NCBI GenBank assembly: GCA_020310875.1
Contig: CM035408.1
Location: 148,854,907 to 148,918,906 of the forward strand
DNA: 64,000 bases
Direction of reading: 5' to 3'
DNA from: Ceratopteris richardii
Lineage: Eukaryota; Streptophyta; Polypodiopsida; Polypodiales; Pteridaceae
Part shown: positions 56,986-64,000 of the stretch, in pieces
Layout: every line of letters begins with the position of its first letter
Position numbering within the stretch: position 1 is the stretch's first letter
Notes under the pieces: generated by a model
Databases searched by the model: none
What the model was told of the DNA's origin: nothing
What the model saw: the letters and a program-made list of their open reading frames with translations, nothing else
Program-made: the position numbers and the translations under genes

Positions 56986-58870
56986 TTTGTGCCAAGTGGA
57001 GTATCATCAAGAGGAGATGCTAATTAGACCAGCACAAACCAAGATTGAGAAGAAGCAACAAAGAAAGTCTCCCACACAAGAAGAAGACCAAGAAACATTG
57101 CTTGAAGTGCCAGAAAATTTCAAGAAACATAAACTAGAGGATAGAAAGACATTGATAAAAATGCCTAAAAGAGAAGCCCTCATCGGAGAACCTTATGATA
57201 ACAGAGAATATACTAAAAATATTGTGGTCATGGTTGAAGAAGGAGAAGAAGGATGCACGTATATAAGGCATGATTTAAGTGAAGAAGAAGAACAAGAGTT
57301 GATTACATTCCTAAGGGAATATAGAGATGTGTTTTCTTGAAGCTTCAATGATTTAAAAGGAGTGGATCTGGACATTTGTTCTCGTACGATCCCCTTGACT
57401 CTAGAAGCCAAGCCAACTAAACAAAAGCCTTACACATAACATACAAAATAGGTGTTCCCCATTGTTGTAGTTCCCAAGAAGAATGGGAAATTGAGAGTGT
57501 GAATTAACTTGAATAAAGTTAACACTGCTACCATACGAGATAGCTATCCCTTGCCAATCATTGGGCACTTGTTGGAATGAGTAGCAAGCAAGGAAGTCTA
57601 CATCTTCCTCGATGAATTTTTGGGATACACTCAAGTAGCCATGGAGAGTTGTTGGAACATCAAGCTTACACCATGCTTGAGGTGGATTTGTTCTACATCA
57701 ACCACAACGGCTTTCACCACTAAGTGGTGTATCTTTAAATTCCATGTTATTCCATTCAGGCTCACATATGCACCTACTACCTTTGAGTTCCTAATGTTTC
57801 ATGTGTTCAAGAGCTTTTTGACGAAGAATTTAGAGGTCTATGTGGATGACTTGTGTGCCCATTCCCACATAATACCAACATACATCCAGGAACTGAGAAA
57901 AATCTCCGAGAAATGCAGAGAATATCAAGTGTGATTGAACCCAAAGGAATATTTCTTCATGGATACCAACATATATCCAGGAACTGAGACAAATCTCCAA
58001 GAAATGCAGAGAATATCAAGTGTGATTGAACCCAAAGGAATATTTCTTCATGGATAGAAAAGGTAAACTTTTAGGCCACATCATGTCAAAGAACGGTATA
58101 TCCAGAGACAAGGATATGGTGACATCTGTAGCTGAGTTACCTAGATCTAGGACAGTTAAAGAAGTACAAGCATTTATGGGACATTCGGGGTACTACCTTT
58201 TATCCACATGTATGCTATTATCACTATACCACTATACTAACTTCGAGTGGAATGAAAAATGTGAGGCTTCTTTTAATGCGCTAAAATGAAAACTGTGTTC
58301 AGTCACCACTTAGACATTATTTTCTTGCAAATAATTTTAAATTCTTAATGGACCACCAAGCATTATTCTACTTAGTGAATAAACCTTGTAATACTAGTAG
58401 ATTAGTCTGATGGTTTCTCCTACTTATGGAATACGATTTCAAAGTGGTAGTCAAGAAAGGAAAAGCTCACCTTTGGGCTGATCATCTTTCATGACTAACT
58501 ATGGGAGTGTTGGATGAATTTCTAGATGCTTATCTATTCAATTCCGAAGACATTCCAGATTGGGCTAAAAGACTTGTACATATTCTCATGTATGGACCTA
58601 ATAATCTAGTAGTCAACACTAGGGAGGAGAAAGTAGTCAAATCACAAAGATATCAAATACTCGCAGGTTGTATTTACAAACAGAATGATTAAGAAGTTCT
58701 AGCTTGTTGTGTGGAAGAAACGGAGAATGATAAATGGTTACAGCTAGCACATGTGGGTGCATTAGAGCAACACCATCTGAAACAATGACCCCTACAAACT
58801 ATGTGGAGATTAGGTGTGTATTGTCCAACTATGGCAGAAGATGTCTATAGGATGTGTAAGGATGGCCTAA
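56986..58870 (+). pseudogene. pol: Ty3 H pol relic
   Basis: Plus strand: charged linker, LREYRDVFS and LKGVDLDI (RT start), VPKKNGKLRV, INLNKVNTATIRDSYPLP, YTQVAM, FRLTYAPTTFEFLM, intact YVDD (about 57839-57850), LGHIMSKNGI, RNase H pieces (LMDHQALFYLV, ADHLS) and the integrase zinc region (HVGALEQHHLK, GVYCPTMAEDVYRMC). A 91-bp tandem duplication (57872 and 57963) shifts the frame in RT. Many stops. Different from families A and F. Confidence 0.8.
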
Positions 58871-58879
58871 CTTTGTCTT

Positions 58880-58965
58880 GTCTTGTATGCATGTGTGTGT
58901 GTGTGCATGCTTGTGTGCTTCTCACTCATGCACTTGTTCATTCTTTATATATCTATAAAGGAGAT
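58880..58965 (+). mobile_element. Short Ty3 H-type LTR piece
   Basis: Contains GTGTGTGCATGCTTGTGTGC and CTCACTCATGCACTTG as in 8860-8905 and 56535-56565. It interrupts the integrase of Ty3 H. Confidence 0.5.
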
Positions 58966-59080
58966 GAGGCCTTTTCAAAGCATCACAAGGACTTCATGAC
59001 CATTGCTAAGGATGAAGGGCACTTGTTGGATGACAAAGTTCCAATAATTAATTGTTATAAAGCACCATCATCTACCCCAT
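58966..59080. other. Unassigned short stretch
   Basis: A plus-strand frame encodes HHKDFMTIAKDEGHLLDD, ending at TGA 59080-59082. No family recognised; it may be a fragment of integrase or of host origin. Confidence 0.25.
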
Positions 59081-59084
59081 GATG

Positions 59085-59414
59085 TTAACCCTCCTTCATG
59101 CCTAGGGATGCCATATGTCCCTAGAACCTCAAAACCACTAGGATCCCAAATGTCCAAGTATATGTCATGGGATCCCATATGTCCCAAGATCCCAGGGAAG
59201 CGATATGTCCCAAGATCCCACACACCATGGATACCATATGTCCATGGAACTTAAACCCAAGGGATGCCATAGGTCCCACACTTGGATGCTATATGTCCAA
59301 GTTATGTCTAAGGATCCCATATGTCTTGAGATCCTAAAAACCAATGAACTAAGTGACCCCACATGTCACTAGTTCCCCACATTAAAAACAAAAGGGTCAT
59401 CACATGGAGGGGGG
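59085..59414 (+). mobile_element. G-family 3' interior fragment
   Basis: Degenerate CCCATATGTCC/GGGATCC repeats, the reverse complement of those at 38712-38930, followed by the polypurine tract ATGGAGGGGGG ending at 59414. Orientation plus, opposite to G. Confidence 0.7.
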
Positions 59415-59600
59415 TGTTGAGAGTTCCACACTCCACCCTTTTGTCCAAGTCTACAATCATTTGCATGTGAGTCCATTTATCCCACATCCAAGGAGATCTG
59501 CCCTCAACTCCATATAAGGAGGGCCTCGATTCACTCCATAGAAGCTCATTCACTCAATTATGTCATCCAATATTTTTGTTGTATAACCTGGGATCTCTGT
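59415..59600 (+). mobile_element. G-family 3' LTR fragment
   Basis: TGTTGAGAGTTCCACACTCC, CCCTTTTGTCCAA, TCCATATAAGGAGGGCCTC; related to the reverse complement of 38350-38672. Its 3' limit is not determined. Confidence 0.65.
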
Positions 59601-59661
59601 ATAATTTGGTAATCGAGGGAACTCCCAAATAAGGAATATTGCCGCATAGATCACACTTGCG

Positions 59662-59916
59662 CTAATGAAATCTCACATCTTTTTTGTTCCATGATACAAT
59701 TTGCTCAGTCAGAAGGCGCCAAACTTTGTGATTTTTCTCGAGGTTAGGATGGATATATTCAATCTTTATCCACACATTTCTTTCATGGTTCCACAGATCT
59801 TTCCAACTCAAATTCCCTTTGACCAAGGCTTCTTGAAACCTAGCACATTGTTCCACATCAATGCGAGTAATGCCGAAAAGGGGGGGCCAAGTGAAACCAC
59901 ATCCGTTGACTCCCAC
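59662..59916 (-). pseudogene. Possible LINE-like RT fragment
   Basis: Minus-strand open frame of 84 codons with WPPLFGITRIDVEQCARFQEA, LSWKDLWNHERNVW and VWRLLTEQIVSW. The Trp-spaced pattern is like the region downstream of RT in plant non-LTR elements or related host-like sequences, but no catalytic motif is seen. Identity uncertain. Confidence 0.3.
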
Positions 59917-59979
59917 ATCCTATTTCCACTCCTTTCGAATCTGAATATGGGCCTTTACTATATCCCAAGATTTCCATAA

Positions 59980-60523
59980 ACAAACCGCAAGCTAAGAACC
60001 CTAGGGGCTAACCTTGTGGTGTGAGAAGAGCATGGCATCACAAGTAAGATGAAGAGAATGTCTCGGCTCCAAGACAAATTGGGCCTAGAAGTCCTGTTAA
60101 TATCCCCAAGCTTTGAGCAAAAGTTTACCCTTTCTTTTTTTTTTTAAACCCTGTCGACCATGCATACGATGTCCCAAGTGCCATGGATTCTAAGCAAACA
60201 ACATATATCCTAATGACGTTTGCTAGTGATCTACATGGAGTCTTGATTTTTCTTCACCTCTTTATCATGAGGCCTCTAGCATTAGAGGAAGTATAGGCTT
60301 GTACATGGAGGTCTTGATTCTTCTTCACCTCTTTATAGCATTAGAGGAAGTATAGGCTTTATGGGACCAATAAGGACTACGGTGCACGCTTAACCTGGTT
60401 GCTTTAATATGGGAGTGCACTAGACGATGTGCATCCCTTTCTTTCATTCCACACAAGGTTCTTCTGTTTTCCTTTGTTGCACTTATGTGCCTAAACTCTT
60501 TCTTTATAGTACTCTCAAGTTGG
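59980..60523. repeat. Non-coding, with a 70-bp tandem duplication
   Basis: 60232-60301 and 60302-60361 are two imperfect copies of a unit starting TACATGGAG and ending GTATAGGCTT; the second lacks about 10 bp. A T-run lies at about 60138-60148. The piece near 60378 (GTGCACGCTTAACCTG) recurs at 56525. Confidence 0.6.
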
Positions 60524-60585
60524 CACTTATGTGACTTTTCCTATGCGTGATCGGTGAGTATGAGAGCACGAGTGCAAATGGCAAG
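60524..60585 (+). mobile_element. Isolated Ty3-A tail fragment
   Basis: GGCACTTATGTGACTTTTCC and CTATGCGTGATCGGTGAG match 4745-4800 and 56030-56090. Only this tail piece is present. Confidence 0.65.
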
Positions 60586-60812
60586 GAAAATGTATATGAA
60601 GTAAAAAACGGCACAATGCTTTTATGAGCGCAATACAAGCTACAATAATATTGCTTTCTGGGAGATTCGTGAAGTCTCCAGCGCACTAAGTCCACACCAC
60701 ACACGTATCATTTCATATCATCCACCAAGTGAACCATGTCACCTATTCTTCACATCATACTTGTGACGCCTGACATTTGCCATCTCTGCCTGGCCGATCG
60801 TGTTATTACCAG

Positions 60813-60887
60813 TAGTCCCGGCGGGGCTCGAACCCACGACCTTCGGCTCACAAGACCAACGCTCTAGACCAACTGAGCTACGGGACT
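60813..60887 (-). tRNA. tRNA-Thr(TGT) or tRNA-derived SINE head
   Basis: The minus strand folds as a full cloverleaf: 7-bp acceptor stem (AGTCCCG/CGGGACT, all paired), D arm GCTC/GAGC, anticodon stem with wobble pairs and loop CTTGTGA (anticodon TGT), 5-base variable loop, and T arm GTGGG/CCCGC with TTCGAGC. A box (TAGCTCAGTTGG) and B box (GGTTCGAGCCC) fit the Pol III consensus. Discriminator A; CCA not encoded. Position 37 is G, whereas A is usual in tRNAs for ANN codons. No T-run lies within 200 bases downstream; the first (minus-strand T6) is at 60603-60608. So it may be a gene with a missing terminator, or a SINE head. Confidence 0.8.
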
Positions 60888-60989
60888 GCACTATGCTGTT
60901 GGAAACAATGTCTATGGTTCATTTTGTTCAGCATGTAGTTCATTTTCTTCTATTACCCTTTATAACAAAAGCGCCCGGGACATTTTACC

Positions 60990-61861
60990 TTCATTTACCA
61001 ATATTGATGGATGGACATTTTACTAAATACTATCTAGAATCCATCTACATGATAGTAAATGCTACAGATCTATCCATCTCTAAATACCAATAGACAGTAA
61101 ATGCTACAGATCTATCATCTCTAAATACCAATAGACAGTAAATGCTAATAGACACATACTAAATCCTAATAATGTTATGCTATAGATCTAAAACTATCTC
61201 TACATTTATTGATATGTCTAGCAGAATTTGTAAGATCATGCATTCTCTTTCCATATACAGACTTTGTCACACCGCAGCCTCACCCAAGTCCCATAAGAAT
61301 CATCCCCCATTCTTCTTCAACTTATGCATGACACAATATTTTATTTACTCTGCGCAAGCTTACAGATTCTGAATGCATCAAAGACAATATCTTACTTAAC
61401 AGATTCTTAATGCAATCAGATCCTCTTCATTTGGCACGATTGGCTTATCCACCTGATTTATTCCTCAAGGCACGGATGCAATACTTGAATTGTGCGCCGA
61501 TAATACACTATCTATCACATCTCTTCAATCACTTGTCTTTCACATGAGTTTACAAGAGCCTTAATGATTGGCGGAAGACTCAGTTCGCTTTTGTCATTTC
61601 CTTCTACATCATATGTCAATGTAAGCGTTGGTTTGGATCCATGGTACGATAACGATTCTCATGTCTTGTTAGAGACAAGCTCTCCTCTATCTATACTGAT
61701 TTTATAACACAAAAATATCAACAAGTAATCTTGGGTGCGTGAGAGAGTGAGGGAGCACGAATAGAACTACACTACAAGTGCCAAGAAGGACATCGATGCA
61801 ACAAGAGACACGATGCCCCGAAGAGCTCTCTATGGATAGATGATGAACCAAAAGAGAGAAG
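60990..61861 (+). mobile_element. Copia B4 5' region (LTR plus leader)
   Basis: Matches 5211-6026. A 42-bp unit (CTACAGATCTATC...AGACAGTAAATG) is tandemly duplicated here (61060-61144) but single in B1. LTR limits are not resolved. Confidence 0.55.
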
Positions 61862-62825
61862 ATGTCAAGTGCTGCATCATCATCTACGAATGGGAATCAA
61901 GGTGGTTCATCAATAGGAGTAGGTGGCACACAAGTAGAAGTAGCAATGATGCCGGTCATCCCAGCATTGCAAATATGACCACCAACCTTCACGAAAGCTA
62001 AAATTGATGGTACAAGTTACACCCTGTGGAAGTTCAAAATTACTTCTATCCTTGATTCATATGAGCTTCTTGAGACTGTTCTTGGGACTCATCATGAGCC
62101 CCAAGAAACACCTGATCCAAATAATCTTGGTCGAATGATTCCTCCTCATGTTGATCTTCTACGTGCTTGGAAACGTAGAAACACAGATGCACTCTACGCT
62201 CTAGTTACAAGTACTACTCATAGTGTTCTCACTCTCATTCAGCATACTACCAAGGCTTGTGAAGCATGGAACATATTGAGAAATCAATATGAAACTCGTA
62301 ATCAGACACGGATTCATAACTTGGAGAATCAACTGCAGTAGAAAGGTTTGCTGATGGGAGATTGTTGAGGTGTTTATCACTCGCATACAGAATCTACGAG
62401 ATCGAATGCCAGGAGCAGGTGTACAGAAGTCAAGCGAGGAGCTAGCTCGGCATTGTCTTCAAATCTATCCACCAAAGTTTGATGGTCTAGTAATTGCTCT
62501 CAATACTCAAATTAGACCTCAGCCACTAACATTTGAAGAATTCAGTGCCTTACTCATGGAGGAGGAGCTCCGGCTCAAGGCAAGGAGTGATGACAACAAA
62601 GGAGATGCTGCATTCACAGCAAATGCCAAAGGAGGCAAAGTGAACTCTTCAAAAGATGGAGACAGAAAGAAGAATGACAAAAATAATTTCAAGGGAGAGT
62701 GTTTCCATTGTAAGGAGAAAGGACACAGAATCCAAGATTGTCGCATCAAGAAGGCAAAAGAGAAGAATGGCTCTTCAAAAGGTGGAAAGGGCAAGGTTCT
62801 ACCAACACAAAAAAATAGAGCTTGA
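61862..62825 (+). pseudogene. gag: Copia B4 gag
   Basis: Starts MSSAASSS at 61862. Shared TGA at 61976-61978 and own TAG at 62339-62341 (CAG in B1). The TGT TGA G frame break occurs at about 62363; 62370-62825 is then open and keeps the zinc knuckle CFHCKEKGHRIQDC. One base is lost in the A-run before the gag end, so the gag stop lies a few codons later than in B1-B3. Confidence 0.85.
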
Positions 62826-64000
62826 GTTATTTGTTACGATAGAGGAGGTATTCTCCTCGGCTGAAGATTTAGGAACAAATGACTCATGGGTGTTGGACAG
62901 TGGTGCATCTAGTCACATGGTGAGCAGAAAAGACCTTTACAGTTCCTTACAACCTCTAAAGGAACCCATTAGAGTAAAGGTAGGCAACAATGCAAGATGT
63001 CCTATAGAGGGTGAAGGTACGGTTTCTATCATCAACTCTAATGGGGATGTCAAAAAACTTTCAAATGTGTTGTATGTTCCACAAATCAAACAAAATCTAC
63101 TTTCAATACCTTCTATAACGGATCAAGGGCATCAAGTATCTTTGCATAAAATAGGAGCTAAGATAATGGACAGTAACAACAACCTTGTTCGGACTGGCAC
63201 AAGGAGGAACAACCAATATGAGTTGTGTGCTCTTAGAGCCATTATAAGTGTGGGTACAAGTAAGCTATGGCATGAGAGACTCAACCACATTGGATACCCT
63301 GTACTAAAGGAGATGCATTGTAGGGGTATGGTTGCACATGCATCAATTGCTGAAATGAAGGAACCATGTGAAGCTTGCATGATGGACAAGCAACAAAGGA
63401 AGGCATTTCCACAAGAAAGCAAGAACAAGGCAAGCAATCCTCTAGAGTTGGTGCATGCTGACTTGTGTGAAAAAATGCCTACACAAGCCTTGGGCTGATC
63501 TTCCTACTTCATGTTACTTGTCGACGACTATAGCAGGAAGATGTGGGTGTACTTCCTTCATGACAAGGCTCAAGATTTTGGTACGTTTAAAGAATGGCTT
63601 CAGCTTGTTGAAACTCAAACAGGGAAGAAGATGAAGAAATTCAGGATAGATGGTGGTGGTGAGTTCACATCAACACAGTTTGAAGATTTTTGCAAGATTA
63701 AAGGAATCAAGCATCAACTCAGAGTGGCACCTAGCCCTCACTATAACGGTGTTGCAGAACATCGAAATCGAACCATCATGGAGATGGCAAGGTGCATGTT
63801 GAAGGGAAAGGGTTTGCCTAATCAATTTTAGGCAGAGGCTATCAACACTGCTGTGTACATCTTGAATCAAAGCTACACCAAGGCACTTGATGGAAATAAT
63901 CCACAAGAGGCCTACACTGGTAAAAAGCCATCAGTTTCCCATTTCAAAGTATTTGGAAGTGAATGTTATGTGCATACTCTAGATAGGGAGAGAAACAAGC
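62826..64000 (+). pseudogene. pol: Copia B4 protease and integrase (runs off window)
   Basis: One frame from about 62656 to the window end with only two stops (TGA 63496-63498; TAG 63829-63831, at the Trp of FWAEA). Protease WVLDSGASSHM; pre-integrase HERLNHIGY with EPCEACMM (HHCC complete); integrase core LLVDDYSRKMW, FRIDGGGEFTS and GVAEHRNRT (DDE complete), then KPSVSHFKVFGS. The best preserved pol in the window. RT and RNase H lie beyond 64000. Confidence 0.88.

Noticed and set aside
60800..61093. Plus-strand ORF with VPAGLEPTTFGSQDQRS-type peptide
   Set aside because: It is the antisense translation of the tRNA at 60813-60887, a well-known source of false proteins.

Overview
This 64-kb window reads as plant nuclear heterochromatin. 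It is a dense stack of nested, decayed LTR retrotransposons with one tRNA-like locus and no host protein-coding gene that I can support. The evidence for a plant is Copia and Ty3/Gypsy gag, protease (PR), reverse transcriptase (RT), RNase H (RH) and integrase (IN) domains of plant style, primer-binding sites (PBS) complementary to initiator-Met or Asp-type tRNAs, non-coding LARD/TRIM-like elements, and strong C-to-T decay at CG and CHG positions. The species cannot be named from this; a large-genome land plant fits.

Layout. (1) 1-818: 3' end of a Copia element with its LTR. (2) 819-5198: Ty3 copy A1. (3) 5211-8008: Copia B1, with its gag region duplicated in tandem. (4) 8010-9191: a Ty3-type LTR with PBS. 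(5) 9192-10282: Copia derivative B2. (6) 10283-15445: a small terminal-inverted-repeat element, then two minus-strand Copia relics (M, N). (7) 15446-18309: minus-strand gag-protease element D1. (8) 18310-29691: relic of Ty3 F, an LTR, and Ty3 A2 split by a 5.8-kb LARD. (9) 29692-31163: Copia derivative B3. (10) 31164-34196: D2. (11) 34197-44222: nearly full-length Ty3 F with both LTRs and an extra 3' ORF, interrupted by the 2.8-kb element G. (12) 44223-56206: Ty3 A3 split by a second copy of the LARD, which carries a 640-bp palindrome. (13) 56207-60990: fragments of Ty3 H, of G relatives and of a possible LINE, and a tRNA-Thr-like unit. (14) 60990-64000: the best-preserved Copia copy, B4, running off the window.

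The main large-scale structure is a direct duplication of the composite D-F-A(+LARD) array: 15.4-29.7 kb and 31.2-56.2 kb. Both copies carry the LARD at the same nucleotide with the same ATGAC target duplication. Each copy then collected private changes: a solo LTR in the first, element G and a long palindrome in the second, and large deletions in the first. A1 lacks the LARD and preserves its empty site.

Most coding relics are pseudogenes. Their premature stops fall mainly at Gln (TAG/TAA) and Arg (TGA) positions, as expected from deamination of methylated cytosine, and many are shared between copies. The least expected coding features are the 3' accessory ORFs of families F and A, and two reading-frame breaks placed identically in several copies of the Copia-B gag.
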